The notes: generated by a model from the letters alone, not told the origin. A stretch of 64,000 nucleotides of DNA from Struthidea cinerea (GCA_013397865.1 VZTI01000419.1:186001-250000); one strand, 5' to 3'; shown: positions 1-14,300, numbered from the stretch's first letter. Translations and numbers: made by a program.

Positions 1-524
1 GGTTTTTCAATTCCGTTGAAGCACAAAGCAAATTCTGTAATAAATTTCCTTTTAAAATTTTATTTGAATGAATTTAAACACTATTTAATATTTAAATAAT
101 TGAAAATGTAAGCTTATCAAAAGGAGCTGTTAAATAACCCATGTAGTTGTGGGTATTACAATGTGAGTATATGATAAAGGTTTTGTTACTTGGAGGTGGC
201 CATTTGGAGTAAGGGAGACCGGGGCAAGATTGCCCTGCTGGACAGTTTGACCCATTGCTTTGAAGCCTGGAGGGTTTTTCTTTCCAGTAAAATCCCACTG
301 AATATAAACAGGCCTTTTTATGTGAAGGCTTTTAGAATAAAAACCTGCTCGTGTGTGCGTAAAGAGCAAACAAAACACTTGGAATGACGACACAACTGAT
401 CCCTGCCACCCCTCTGTAATGGAAACCCAAAGGCTCTCAGCTCTGGAACTGCAGACCAGAGCTCTAACTGGGGGGAAAACCAGGTTAAATGTGACCAACC
501 TGTCTTAACTGGAATCCCAGGATC

Positions 525-755
525 ACTGAGGTTGGAAAAGCCCTCCCAGCCCATGGAGCCCAAGCTGTGCCCCATCCCCACCTTGTCCCCAGCCCAGAGC
601 TCTGAGTGCCACCTCCAGCCCTTCCTGGGACACCTCCAGGGATGGGCACTCCAAACCTCCCTGGGCAGCCCCTGCCAAGGCCTGAGCACCCTTTCCATGG
701 GGAAATTCCTTCTGATCTCCCCTGGCACAGCCTGAGGCCATTCCCTGTGTCCTCT
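525..755 (-). repeat. CR1 LINE 3' end fragment
   Basis: The segment reads as the reverse complement of a CR1 3' terminus: a GGTTGGAAAAG-type end followed by the CCTTCCTGGGACACCTCCAG and CTCCCTGGGCAGCCCCTGCC blocks. Positions 530-710 match the inverted copy at 58413-58593 with only three mismatches by eye. It lacks the repeated 8-bp tail and is truncated before any reverse transcriptase sequence. Confidence 0.85.
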
Positions 756-3700
756 CGCTCATTACCTGCAGAAGAGGCTGACCCTCGCCTGGCTGCCCCT
801 CCTGTCAGGGAGTTGCTTTAAGGGTCATTCGTGCAGTGCTGGGGGAAGCAGGTTTCCAAGGGCGGTGTGTCTGCAGGGAGCAGCAGCAGAGCGTGCCCCT
901 GTTCGTGGATAAGCCTCGGGAGCCTCGGCCCCCTGCCGCCGCCTTCGCGTGAGAGTTCTGTGCCGGCTGATGCTGCATGGCAAGGCACAAACAGCGACAG
1001 GTATTGTTGAGGAAACATGCCACTAGGAATAAGCTTCAGAAACTCCTCCTGTGCCCTTCCGTGCTTCGAGGCTCTGGCTGGTTGTGCTTAACCTCAGCAG
1101 CTCCCCGGGAACAGTCCCAGGCCGCTTCGTGTGGTTTTGCTCTCTCGGTGTCTCTGGGTTTGATAATGGAGTCCATGTGTCCCCAAGGCTCGTGGGGAAT
1201 ACTCTCACACAGCTGGGCAGATTCAAATTGCTCAAGAATAAGACTTACCAGACATCAGTAAAAGTAGATTCTGACTTGCACAATGTATTTTTTGTAGGGT
1301 TCTGAGTGCACTTTGCAACTGCCCCATAGTACGGCGTGCATGAAGTGTGTCCAGCTCTTTAGAGCTGCTGTCTAAGCGATGAAAATCTTTAATTCCTTGA
1401 AGGCATCCATTTTTCACTTTTGGCTTGTCATGTGTCAGCGTCAGTGCTGTCCTCCTAGAGTTGCAAAGTTATTCTAATCTAAATTTTAAGTAACTGACGT
1501 TGTTCTGCAAAGCAGCATGTGGAAGGAAGGCAGTGCTGCTGTGCCCTGCCTTGGCAGCAGGATACAGCCTTGGAAACACTTTGAAGTGGGTTTGGTCTAA
1601 AGCCTCCCTTCTTCATGTTGCAAGCCTGATTTATCTAGAAAATTATTTTTAGGGCTTGTTTACAGGAGAATTTGAATGGTGTAACAATTGCAGTGCCTGT
1701 TCTGCCAGAGTTCTGCTACCTCCTCAGCGGATGTGTGGTGTCCACACACGGAATTTATTGGCTTACTTACAGAGGAGTAATTGTGCTGCTCTGTCCCTGA
1801 GCTTCTCCCCAGCCCTTGCCAGGTGAGCCCTTTCTCTCCGTCCCCTCAGGAGCCGTGTCCCACCGGAGCAGCCACGGTTCCATCCCCACTGGCACTGGCC
1901 CTACCTGGTGTGCAAACGCCAGGCTGCAGAGGAGTTTTCCAGAGCCTCTGTACAACCAGACACTCTTGTCTTCCAAGGACTATTCCCCTGAAAGTAGACA
2001 TTCAGCAATATTTTTGACTGACATCAAAAGGTTCTGCTAAAATGATATGCTGCTGCAACAGCTTTTTGAAGGCTTGGTTATTGCTTTTGCTGTCTGAAAT
2101 GTAACTGTAGTTGCAGAGTAGCACGATCTGGATGGTTTATAAACCTCTTCCCTGAATGGAGATGGATTAATATATACACTTAGCTTCGACAGAAGGGGAG
2201 TAGTGCTCCTGCAGAGCCCCTGTCCCGAGGGGCAGGAGAGCCACTGGAGTCGTATGAGATGTCACATTCACTGTGCGGGAAGATGGGTCGGGCTGGTTGC
2301 ACTTGAAATGTCTTGTGTGTCTGCCAGAAGGGAGAAGGATGTGTGCGGGTTCCCTCATGATTCTGCTCTTGGGCAGGAGACTCAGGAGAAACAATAAAAG
2401 GTTGTGTAAGAGCAGAGCAGAAGATGTTTTGCTCGTTGAGATGGGAAGTGATTGCTTCCACCTGCTCTCAGGGGAGATGAGTGTGCAGGGAGCTTATCAG
2501 AACTGCCCTCACAAGTGCTGCTGAGCAACTTGAGACATCAAATGTGCCAAAACAGCTGCGGCACGGAGTGGAGCTGTGGTGCCTCATGTCCTGACTGACA
2601 GGCTCCTGTGGTTTAGGTGTCCTTCCTTCCCTTTGATGCTGAGCGAGGGCAGGAAACATGTGGGAGATGCTGCTTTGCCCTGGGGAGCTTGGCACATCCC
2701 CACTGGACTGCTGGGAGGGTTTGCACCTTGGGTTAATACCCCCGTGCCTGTGAGCTGGAGGAGTCAGTGAAGCAGCCCCTGAGAGATATATAATGAGATG
2801 GATTGATTTTATTTTCCATACTGAGCTGCTGCAGGTGTTGGCCGGACAGGAGGAGTGGCAGTGCTGGTTCTGCCCTGGCTTAGCACAGGGAGTTCTTGCT
2901 CCTGCAGTGCAGGGCTGTTTATGGGCCCTCCAAGTACCCATAAAGAGATGCGAGCACATGATTTGGGTAATTTCGTTTTGAAATGTTCCCTTCTTGGCAG
3001 CACAGCACTGTCTGCTTTTGTGGTTCCTAACGTCCAGGCAGCCAAATTTGACCAAAAGGTGCAATAACCACAAAAGCCTGATTTGCCCGCTGGGTCTGTG
3101 TCTTCTAGAGAACCCATCCCAAGTGCATCCCAAAGGGCTCCCATCTAATTTGTTTCCCACATAGTAAAATCCTAACCCTTTTATCCTGCCTTTTGAAAAC
3201 TGAGTGATAGTAAAAGAGTAGAATGAGCCTTGTCTCAGTTGAATAATACGTTTCAAAGATAGCTTTCAAAACTGCTCTGTGCTAACAGACCGTTAACTCT
3301 GGCTGGATTTGGTTAAAGGACTTTAATTCGGGAATTGAGAAGCCAATTTCAATGTAACACACAAGAATAACAGAAAAGACAGCGTTTGGGGAACCAGCGT
3401 AACAAAAAGTTAAACTCACTTGTAAACTATGAAAGTCTTCCCAGTTTCCAGAGTGGGAACTACTTACTCCATTCCAATGGTTTTTCCCACTGGGTGAGGC
3501 AGCCTTGGCTCCCCAACCTGTTGTGGCTTTGCTCTTGAGGAAGGGCAGCTTGGCACCAGCATCCTTGGCGTGACTGTTGCTCCCCAGAAGCGACGGGGCT
3601 GTCCTGCAGCGTGGCACTCACGGGCGCTGATGTCACTGAGCACCACGCTGGCTCTTTGTCCCTGCCAGGCTCTGCCCAGTGCTTGTGCTGAGCTGCCTTT

Positions 3701-6639
3701 GTGCCGCTCCCTGGGGATGCTCCGGCCTGCTCCTGCCAAGGGAGAAAGCCAGACATGCTGAGCAGAAACCTTTGCTGCACTGTTGAATGCTTTAGAAAAA
3801 TAAAAATTAGCTTGTCAATTTGTCGCTTTTTACACTGTGACACGGTGTAACACTGTGTGGTCCTAATGGAAACTCTTTCAGACGTTAAGAAATTAGGAAG
3901 TAAAAGGTAGATGAGGACAGAGTGCAGGTTAAAATCCTCCAGTTTGCTTGCTGAAGAATATTTTGGATATTGTTTTTGGAGTTTGTTCTCCTTAAAAAGA
4001 ACAAATAGTCTCCTCTTCCTCTGGAACCCACCACCCCTGTGTCAAATGTTTTTCTCAACTTAAATTTTATTTATAAGTCTTCCTCTCAGAGAAATGTTGG
4101 TAAGACCAAGGAGGCAAAAGCTCTCAATGGTGTTTCATAAGCATTGATTTTTTTTTTCTAATTGCTTTAATTTTTCTGAAAAGACTGCTCTGTGCCTTTT
4201 TTTAATGCACTGGGTTGCATCTTGCATATGGAGTGATGATTTTCTCATTTTCAGTGAAACCCATGAACAGATGCAGACGGCAAATTTATTTGCTTGGAAG
4301 GAATCACATTTGGGCACTTGCAGCTCCATAAGCTTTCTGTAGCCTCTTGCTCTGACATTTCCCCCTTCTGTTGCCCTCACTGTCTCGCCCGATGTCCCGG
4401 AGTCATTCTTCAGATCTCAGTCTAAAAATACCCCTCTCCCAAAGCCTGGAGCCTTGCACACTTGCTACATTTTTCTTGCAATTATCCTGATTTGCTCAGA
4501 CTTGCAGCCTGTATGTTCTTCAGAGAGTCTTAACAGCTGCAGGTTTTTTACATGTGAAAGGCTTTTCAAAAAATGTGAAGTGGATAAAACATAGCTTGGA
4601 TTTAAAATAAAAACTGGCTTTGGGACTGGAGGCACGGTGAAGGTCTTGAGAAGCTGGGCTTTGGCTGTCCCCTGGTCACGAGGTGTCACTTACCTGGGCA
4701 TGGCCAGGCACCGTTCGTTGCAAACAAGGCATGGAGTGGAAAATCCAGCAGATCCAGAAGTTAACCTGCTCTGACAAGGTTGTCCTTTGCGTCTATCAGC
4801 CACCTGATTTCCAGAGTTTCTGCAGAGTTTTCCAAACCTCTCTGGAGGTGGCTTTGCTCATTCTTTCAGTGCTCTCCCCTCCTGCCTGCCAGCACAGGGA
4901 TGCTGGGGATCAGTCAGGGCTGCCAGGCAGGGATGAGGTTCCTGGGTTGCAGTGCAGACAAGCACTTGGCACCCAACTCAGGTATTGACTGGGAATGTTT
5001 TTCTGAATTTTATTCATATCTCAAAACCGAGCATTCTCCAGACTAGGGTCATTACCGGGGTACCTCAGCACCTATTTTTCCAGTACTCTCATTTACAGAG
5101 GGGAAAAAATCTGCCAGCTCAGGTTTGTCTTTTATTGCTTTTTTTTTTTAATGTAATTTTGTATTACAAGGGAAATGTCCTTGCACTGTGGTCTGGAGAA
5201 GAGAGACAGAGTTATTTCCCATTTAAAATAGAGACCAAAATGAGCAAAATATCTCTTCCAAAGCACAAGCACGTTTTCTGTAATTTGTCTACAGATAGCC
5301 TTGGCAGCAATTTAAAACTAATGTCTTCAATAAATGACCAGTGTAACTCTAATGTGCCCTCTAAAGTCTGACACTCTTCAACAGCCGATGCACTTTCCTT
5401 GTAAGTTCATTTTATTAGTCAACTAATTCATAAATAAATTAAATTCTTCTCGTAGAACATGCTTTCCTTACATTCATAATCAGGAAAGCAGGAAAGCCTC
5501 AGCAGAAAAATGTTCCTACATTTTTCAACAAAACTGGATATACAAATTTAATACATCATACATAAGTAAAGGCAAGTGACCTTTTAATAGGATAACTTCT
5601 GTTCCTGTAAGGTTATTTTTTGAGGCCAGTCTTCTAATGCTACACCAAATAATGTATGAAAGGGTCTGTAGGATGCTGGTAGAGTTTAAAAATCATGTTG
5701 GAAGAGAAATAAGAGACTTCAGAATAATCTTTCTGTCCAGATTTCATTGTAAGTGCACATGGGGAAGCAGGGCCACGACAGTGAAACCGATGGGAGAGAT
5801 GAAGGGATTGAATCCTCACAAATCTGGGCAGGGATTGGGCTGTTTGGAGACAATTTTTCCCTTTGGGAATCCTCTGGGTTTGCTGCAGCTGCGTGGAGGA
5901 GAGGCATTTCTGCCACACCTCAGCCACAGGGACAGTCACCTCGCTGTGTGACTGCTGACAGCGAAGGGCTTGCTCTGTGCACACCTGGGCCAAGGGAGGT
6001 GTGGAGGGGGTAGAATTTGGAGGTGAATGAGTGTAGGGTGGGGAAAATATTCATGTGCTTTTATTCCACTAGAAACTGCCTTGTGTTTACTCTGTTCCTT
6101 TTTCCTTTGGAAACAGAAGCTTTTGCAGAAAGGGAAATGTGTCAAAGTGGTCAGGAAGTGTGAGAACAGTTGGGTTTAGGTGGTGTTGACACGATGTCTT
6201 CAGAGGTAGCTGAAAAGCAGTAGAGTCCTTTTATATTCCAGATATTTAAGTCTTAATTCCAACAGCATTTTTAAGTAGCTTTTTGGTAAAGTTTTTATAG
6301 ATGTGGCATAAGCATTTTAGTTCTTGATATTTAACTAAAAGCCTTGATGCATGTCTGGATTTTCATCATCTTAGTCATTAGCAATATTAGATTATTAGTC
6401 ATGTCATGTTATCAAGGAGTTGCCTGAAATCTGTGCAGAGCTCATTACTGACACTGTTTTGTCGTCTTCTTCAAGAGCACAGTGTACTGACAATTGCAGT
6501 TACACTGCCATGAACAGTTGTCTGAATCACCAGAAACTGGTTTAAGCAGCTAATAATAGGCACCAACTTGGAAGCCTGTAGTCAGATCAGAAGGCAGCAC
6601 GTTCTGAGTGATGAGCAAACTTGAGATGGGAAAGCAGTA

Positions 6640-7035
6640 CAATTTCACAGCATCTCAGACTGGTTTGGGCTGGGAGGGACCTTAAAGCTCATCCCATCCC
6701 ACCCCTGCCATGGCAGGGACACCTCCCACTGTCCCAGGCTGCTCCCAGCCCCAATGTCCAGCCTGGCCTTGGGCACTGCCAGGGATCCAGGGGCAGCCAC
6801 AGCTTCTCTGGGCACCCTGTGCCAGGGCCTGCCCACCCTCACAGGGAGGAATTCCTTCCCAATATCCCATCTATCCCTGCCCTCTGGAAGGGGGAACCAT
6901 TCCCCCTTGTCCCCAGTCCCTCTCCAGCTCTCCTGGAGCCCCCTGAGGCACTGGAAGGGGCTCTAAGGTCTCTCCAGAGCCTTCTCTTCTCCAGGCTGAA
7001 ACACCCCCAGCTCTCCCAGCCTGTCTTCATTTCCA
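6640..7035 (-). repeat. CR1 LINE 3' fragment
   Basis: Reverse-complement CR1 sequence. It begins with GGTTTGGGCTGGGAGGGACC and continues through the GGGCACCCTGTGCCAGGGCC and GGAACCATTCCCCCTTGTCC blocks to CTTCTCTTCCAGGCTGA-like sequence. It belongs to the same subfamily as the copies at 8030, 14855 and 21225, which lie in the opposite orientation. Open frames across it are not coding. Confidence 0.85.
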
Positions 7036-8029
7036 CTTTGATAAACACAGAGACATTTTTGGATAAGGATAATTATTTGGGTACTGTCCAAATATCACCA
7101 CTAGAAACACTTTTATTTTAAGGAAAGGTATTGGTGTTGCTAAGAAGCATCTCAGATGAGGGTTTGCTTTGAAGGTCTCAGCTGAAGCTGAGCTCTCCAT
7201 CGCACACCAGTGGTGTCACTGCTGTCGTGGTAGCTCAGACAGACTTGTGTAACTAATGTGGTTTGTGATTATAACATTTTAACACTTCAGCTTGTTTGTC
7301 TGAGGGAGGAATAGTTCCTGTGCCAGCAGTTACATCTGCTGCCACAGCTGCATCTACGAGGGGCACGGTGCCCACGTCGCACACTGGTGTTGCTGTACCA
7401 GCCCCGCTTTCCCTCAGGTCTGGAGAGAGGATAATCCACCCGGCTGGAAATGAAGACATTGCTGCAGTTTCCTACTGTGGGTATGGTTTATGCCATGGAT
7501 GTATTGATTGCCTTCAAACACCTCTTCTTTCTCTGTAATTGAAAAACTTCCCTGTTGGCAAGAGAGGGTGTGTCCACGCTGCCCTTGCTGCGCAGTAAAT
7601 GCAGCCCAGCCTGGTTTGTCCTGATGCACAAACTCTGGGATTGCCCAGCTGTGTGAAAAATATCCCTTCTCTGTGAAACCTTGGCAACACATGGGTTGCT
7701 CTCTGTTGGGGAAGAACGTTTCCTCAGGGCTTGGAAGGAGCTCACCACTGTGGAGCAAAGCTTTTGCAGGACAGCTGTACCTGGAATGGCACCAGGGCGC
7801 TGGAGAGGTATTTGGAAACAGCTCTGGACAGTGTGAGAGGAAAGTGCAAAGCTGCATTCCTTAATTAGAATTTTAAACACACAGATAGAGCTAGAAATGT
7901 GGAAGTATTAAGATGTAATCCCAAACAAAAGGTGGTCACCCAGGAAAATATTAAGTGGTCACTTCAATATAACAGGGAGCAGAAGGTACACAATGCATTT
8001 ATTTTTATACTGTTATATTACTTACAAGA

Positions 8030-8315
8030 GCATGGAGAGACAGAGCAAGGGGGAATGGCTTCCCCCTGCCAGAGGGCAGGGTTAGATGGGATTTGGGTGA
8101 GAAATTCCTCCCGGGGAGGGTGGGCAGGCCCTGGCACAGGGTACCCAGAGCAGCTGTGGCTGCCCCTGGATCCCTGGCAGCGTCCAAGGCCAGGCTGGAT
8201 GGGGCTTGGAGGAACCTGGGCTGGTGGAAGGTGTCCCTGCCCATGGCAGGGGGGGCACTGGGTGGACTTTAAGGTCCCTCTCAACACAAACCAGTCTGGG
8301 ATTCTGTGATGTTGT
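8030..8315 (+). repeat. CR1 LINE 3' fragment
   Basis: Forward CR1 3' end. It starts in the GAGCAAGGGGGAATGGCTTC block and ends in the typical terminus GGGATTCTGTGATGTTGTG. It is 5'-truncated, as most CR1 insertions are. Confidence 0.85.
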
Positions 8316-10169
8316 GTCTGATCCCCTTCTCTTGACATCACTTGCCAGCCTGTTGAAATAACAAACTGTGTAACCTCCATTTCTCATTGTGCAAAACTTT
8401 GGAATCAAAAATGCCAACCCTTTGCTTGCCAGTTTTGTGCCAGCCAGCTGAAACTTCCCCTCCTTGTGTTTATAACCAGACTTGGAATGAAAACTGTTGT
8501 CGTCTTCGCGTGAGGCTGCAGAGCTCTGGAAATAGCAGTTCCCTCAGTTTAGTCCTTCCTTCCCCCCCGGTGCTTTAAGTCTGCAGTTTGTCTGTGTGTG
8601 CCTTGTTTTATTTAAAGACTTTTACTATTTTCAGTTAATACGTTGGGATTCTGTTGCCCACAACAAGCTCTTGCAAGGTACCTTCTGTGGAGCTGCAGCC
8701 ACACGCAGCTGCTCAAGTCACATAAAATCACAAAGCAGTTTGACAGCAGGGAACGCTCTGCACAGCCCCGGTGGATTCGATCCCAAGTCCTCCTGTATTG
8801 AAGAAGGGGAACTGTTTTGTGTAATTCCTAGTTAGCTCTGCCTCTGCAAAATGAGGGGTTTGTGGGGCTGGAGCTGTAACACGTCTCCAGCTGTAACGCT
8901 TCTCCCTCATGCAGCACCTGTTAGGGCTGGCTGGTAAAACGCTCAGATTTGTCTTGAATATTGAGCGTAGTGTACAGGTAAATAAATAAATGTATGGACT
9001 TAATGAATAATGAAAGCCTTTCTGGAGAGGGATGGGGATTACATAATCGACACATCTCTTCTGAGAGTCCTCAGTTGCCATTAGTTTTGCCAGAACACTT
9101 GTTTCTGCAGATAAATTCATTTCCTGAGCTTTGACCAGCGTGAAGGAAATCGGGACAGGTTTTTTTTAATACGGAGAAGGAAGAAATTAGCTGTGTTGTA
9201 TTTGAATTTTGTGAGAATATCAGATACACTTTTCTTTAGCAAATCCCTAGGAGGAGAATGTTCAATTGCTGCCTGTCCATTCTTTCTTTTTTTTGCTTTT
9301 AAAATGGGTGATTTTTTAAGCTGCTTAAAAGTTGGAATTTGCATTCCCAGAGAAATTGTAAAATGTAAAGCAAAGAAAATAGAACAAGCAGCTGGAGTTT
9401 TGAAGTTTGATCAGAAATGAAAATGCCAGGAACACCTTTGAAAAGCTTGGTTCCTGTGGTGTTGAAATTCCCAAAGTATCTGTGTACACATGGATGTGGG
9501 TTTTTATTTTTGTGTAAGTTTTTGAGCACCGGTTACGAGAGGATTCTGCTTAATGTCAAACTGAAAAGTTTGTCAGTGTAAGCCAGTCGGCAAACTTCTT
9601 TCTGCAATGCTGTTTTTACAACTGCAGGTTCAAACGAGAGTGCTCAGGCTCTCAGGATTCAGTGAGGAGCGCGTTTGGCTCCTGCACGGCGATGTGTAAT
9701 CCGGGGTTGCAGCAATGCTGGGTGGCAGGGCCAGCTCTGACAAGGCTCAATTATGCAACAATAAACACATTACAGAGCCTCCTTTGGGCTGCACCAGCTC
9801 GGGGTGGTTACAGCAGCACCCGCTTCGGAGACTTTGCCTTCTTGACTGCCTGAAGAAGCTGTGCTGAAAACTTGACCTGCAAACAAGGAGGAGAAACCTG
9901 GGAGGTGTTTCTGTGCAGTCAATCCAGGTGCATAATTCAGAGGCTGTCATACATACTTTTATTGTCAGCCTTTGGAATCCTTGAAAAGGAAGGTTTAAAG
10001 TGTTAGAGATTATAATTCCTTTCTTTTTCCATTGCATTTTTTGTCTCTTGTTGAAAGCACGATTTGCCAGTCCTTCAATGAAGAGTTCCCTGTAAAGCAA
10101 CCCCTCTGCCTAGGCCAGGGAGTGTGCAAGGAGAAGGTGGAACAAGCACCAGGCTGGAGCGTTGTGACA

Positions 10170-10285
10170 CAGAATCACAGAATGCTCCGAGTTGGAAGGG
10201 ACCCCCAAGGATCATCAAGTCCAGCTTTTAAGTGAATGGGGGTCAGACCCACAACCTTGGGGTTATTATTAGCATTGCTGGGTCA
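10170..10285 (-). repeat. CR1 LINE 3' end, second subfamily
   Basis: The segment begins with ACAGAATCACAGAATGC and GAGTTGGAAGGGACC, the reverse complement of a CR1 terminus. The internal text differs from the other copies: a CAAGGATCATCAAGTCCAGC block followed by a short GGGTCAGACCCACAACC stretch. It therefore represents another CR1 subfamily and is strongly 5'-truncated. Confidence 0.75.
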
Positions 10286-10734
10286 TGTTCAATAGTGTAA
10301 TTTAAGAAGCTGACCCCAAACTTGTGTAGTTGAGGCTGCTGCAGTTTTTTTAATGGCTGGAAGACTTAACTTCTTAGTCACGACTTGAACAAATTTCGAG
10401 TTTAAAAAAAAAAAACCAAACCCAAAGACGTATTTCATGTGGAAAAGGTACAACCTGTGTCTTGTCAGGGAAGGCGGTTCTCTGCCACAAATTGTTACTA
10501 ATGGTAGAAAGAACTGCTTTAGAAATGTCAAGATTTTCCTGATTTTAAAATGAGTAAATTCTGAAGAGTCAAAGTTAACTAGAATTTGAGATGGAATCAC
10601 TCTGTGACAGATGGTACAATATTTTTTTTAATATCGGATTTACACCTTCTTACTAATAACATATTCCCAGCTGACCCTTTGCCCTGAGATAGCGTCTGCC
10701 TCTCAGAAGGAGCCAGTTAAGTTATGCCTCCTCC

Positions 10735-11310
10735 AAAGGCACAGAACCATGGAAGCATTTAAGTTGGAAAAGCCCTCTGAGTGAGATCTTTGAGTCCAAC
10801 CATTCCCCCAGCACTGCCAAGGCCACCACTGAACCCTGTCACCAAGTGCCACATCTGCATGGCTTTTAAATCCCCCCAGGGAAGGTGACTGCACCCCTGC
10901 CCTGGGCATCTGTGCCAGGGTTTGACAACACTTTCAGTGAAGAACTTTCTCTGGTATCCACCCTGAGCCTCCCCTGGCCCAGCCTGAGGCCGTTTCCTCT
11001 CCTCCTGTCCCTGTTCCTGGGAGCAGAGCATCCATGGGGTTGTTGTGATCCCCGGGCAGGAGCCAGCACCTGGCCTGGTTGAACCCCATGCAGTTGGCCT
11101 CAGCCCATGGATCCAGCCTGTCGAGACCGCTCTGCAGAGCCTTCCCGCCCTCCGGCAGATCCACACTCTGCCCAGCTCGGTGGTGTCTGTGCCTTTTACT
11201 GAGGGCACCCTCATCCAGGTCACCAGTAAAGACATCAAACGGGACTGGCCCCAGTGCTGAGCCCAGGGAACCCCACTGGTGGCCGGCCTGGATTTAGGGC
11301 TGTTCCCCAG
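10735..11310 (-). repeat. CR1 LINE fragment reaching the RT region
   Basis: Reverse-complement CR1. The first part is the 3' terminus (AAGTTGGAAAAGCCCTCTGA). The second part, from about 11045, carries the CACCAGTAAAGACATCAAAC and GACTGGCCCCAGTGCTGAGC blocks typical of the end of the CR1 reverse transcriptase ORF. A region between the two blocks is missing compared with a full CR1, so there is an internal deletion or two insertions. The frame is degraded and no active protein is encoded. Confidence 0.75.
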
Positions 11311-14300
11311 CGCTGCTTCCTGCCCTCCCGGATTGTGCCAGCACCAGAGCCACTCACCTCAAATCATCCTGCAGTGTGCTGATGTCATCGTTCAAGGCAG
11401 TGAGATTTGAGTTTCGAGAACTGAGCAGTGCGTGGAAGCCCCTCTCCAGACGCGCCTGTCCAGCTGTTCCGCTCGGCACCATCACTTCCGTGCTAGCGAT
11501 GGCTGGGGCTGTGCACTGCATGTGTCACTGGGGGAAATTTAAGCTCATTCCTCTAAGTACCAGCAGCTGCTTGGTCTGCCCTGCCTCTTGGGGTCTGAGA
11601 AGCTGTCTCTGGGCCGTGGCTGTAGAGGCTGAACTTGGTGCTGCAGCAGAAAGCTGCTCTGAAATCGGTCTGTCAGCAGCGAGAGGTGTCTGAACCGCGC
11701 CGGGCTGCGCTCTCGGGGCTGTCTTCATCCCCAGTGTATTTTTAACTTTTTTCAAGAGATTGCTCGTTATGCTGATTACATTATTTGCGATGGTTTTGTC
11801 TCCTTTGATGCCTGTGCCAGTAGTGCTTATGTAAAGGGACTTGATGATATTGAATGGTAAGAATGAACAAATGCAGCGGGAATTCAATTGCTATTTTGCT
11901 CTCAAGCACAAGTGTTCTTCTTTCTAAATCAAGTCTGACCACTTTATATGTCAGTCAGCTGCTTTGCTGGAGACATGGAGAAACTATTTAATTCACATTT
12001 GATTTAAAGGAAATTTTTGTTCGCTTGAGGTGCATTATTTAATTTAGAAGTTTTGGAAATGTATGATTTCCAAGTGCTCTGTGGGCTTTAAAAGAGTTGA
12101 TCTTCATCTCAGCTACAAAATCCAGTGTACTATGTGTATGTGCCAAATAACTGGCCAGCAGTACCCTATCCTCTGAAGAGAGAGGGAGTTTGAAGTTATT
12201 TGTCAGATCACACAGGAATTATTGAAGATGAGTCCTTTCAGGTACTTTTAAAATTAAATTTCTTAATCCTGCAGCTGTCCACCTCAGCTGCTACATGCAA
12301 TTTCAGATTTGTGTGTTACAGAGCACCCGATAATTGCTGACAATTTAGAATACCTCATTGTTATGTCATTTGCAACTTGATTAATTAGTAGACACAGCTC
12401 TTCTTAAATTCCGGATTTTAAGAGGCTTGCGAGTGTTTTCCAGTAGTTTGACAGAGCCTTCCCATGGGTGCAGTAATCATTGCACTGCTGTGAATTTACA
12501 GCCCTGTCTGCAGCACTCTGAAGTCATCTCAGCTGCTGCCACGTCTCTGCTTCGCTCTGATGTTCAGCAGAGAGTTTGCTGGGAAGTTTGTGTGCTGATC
12601 TGGCAGAGGAACCAGCCCGCCGGAGCGAATAGCTGGCTTCTGGACGAGCGTGCTGAAATGAAGTGCTGAGCGCTGGAGCCGCAGCAGCGGGGTGGGATGT
12701 GGCAGCCAACAGTTGGATTGTCTTAAACTGCCAAAGACCCTCAGTCAGGGAAGCACACACGCTCCTTTCATGAGGGTTGGCAGTGCCAGTCGGGTGCTTT
12801 CTGAAGAAGAATTGCCATCAGTTGGGTATTCAGAAGAGAAATGACTGTTCAAAAATGACTGTGCAAAAAAGCAAATTTTCATTATACCATGGTGGGGACA
12901 CTCCATTATGAACTTCTTTGCCTCTCTGTGTTCAGACAGAGCAGGGTTTCTGTGCGCTTGATTCATCACACTTGGCTTGAGAGACAGCACAACATCTCCA
13001 GATATCGGAGAGGCTGATTTTGTGGCGCTTCAATGTCGCTTTTATTCTGCCCCTACTCAATAGAGCTTTGTGTTCTCCTCGCTCCCAGCGATTGTAACTG
13101 CTGCTGTGGAGGCAGGAATGACGGGGAAATATGGACCATAAAAAATATTGGCAAACTGGTGTTTCTCAAAAATATGACTTGTGCTTAAACCAACAGCAAA
13201 ATCTTTATTTGACTTTTAAATCATGGCATCTGATTGTCTTTTGATTCTCGTGAGCCTCTAAACAAAAGCGTGATGTACTGCAGCCTGCCGGGAGCTGGGG
13301 ATTTAAGGCGTGGCAGATGTACAGGAGAACTCCCCGATGTCCAAACACAACCCCTGTGCAGAGGGTGTTCCAGGGCAGCTGTTGGCTGGGGTGCTGTGCG
13401 GAGGGGCTGGGCTGGAGCCTGCTCACGCCTGGTGGCAGAGAGGAGGAGCAGAGAGCCCTGGCTCAGCTGGGCCCTGCCTGCAGCACTGCCCAGAGAACTG
13501 GGGACATCCTGCAGTTCACCCCTGCCCGTGTAGGACTTGAATCCAAACACGAGTGGAAGAGAAACTTCAGGAGCAGGACACAAATATTCCTGAGAGCTGG
13601 CAGAGTTTCCTCTGTGTTGTTGATGCTGCAGAGTCTTTCTCTCAACTTCAGTTTGTTTTCCTCCAAATATGCGCTGTCACAGCTGTTTGCTTGCTTGTGC
13701 TGTGCTGGAAACACCTCTCCTCCGGACGCCCTTGCTTTCCATCCTCTGGAACTTGCTTGGGAGCTGGAGGGAGGAAGAGGCCCTGTGCTTTGCAGTGGGA
13801 ACTTGCATTTTGCTCCCCAAATTGATCATGGGATTGATGAAAAATCCTGTTCAAGTGTAATGGCACGTGATTGATGATTTGCAGGACAGTAATGTATTCT
13901 GTGTGGGAACATCTGCCGTGAGGGAAGGGCTTGGGGAGGGGGAATAGCATGTGGTAGAGCTGCAGATACTACTTCAAAATGACTTACATGAATGCAAAGA
14001 ATAGTTTAATTAAAGGCAGAATGGAAATTCCCCAGCCTACAGAGAAAAGTATCTGGAGAAATCTGGTTCAGTGGCGTTACTGAGCATCTGCTGGCTCCTG
14101 GTGAAGCTTTTATGGCACATTTACAGGGGGCTTTGCAGGTTGCTCTGCCTCTGGAAGGACAGTACTCGGTGTTCGTCTCAGTTCACTTGCTGCTATTTTT
14201 ACAGCTTTCTGTGTTCAAATGGCTCAGAATAACATGCTTGTCATTCACCTGTCAGCTGAGAAATGTAACTTATTTCAGACTTCCTTCCCCTGAGAGTAGC

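Noticed and set aside
2468..3256. 262-codon open frame on the - strand
   Set aside because: Its composition and lack of any recognisable domain look like chance. It lies in a CTNNA1 intron with no splice or codon-bias support.
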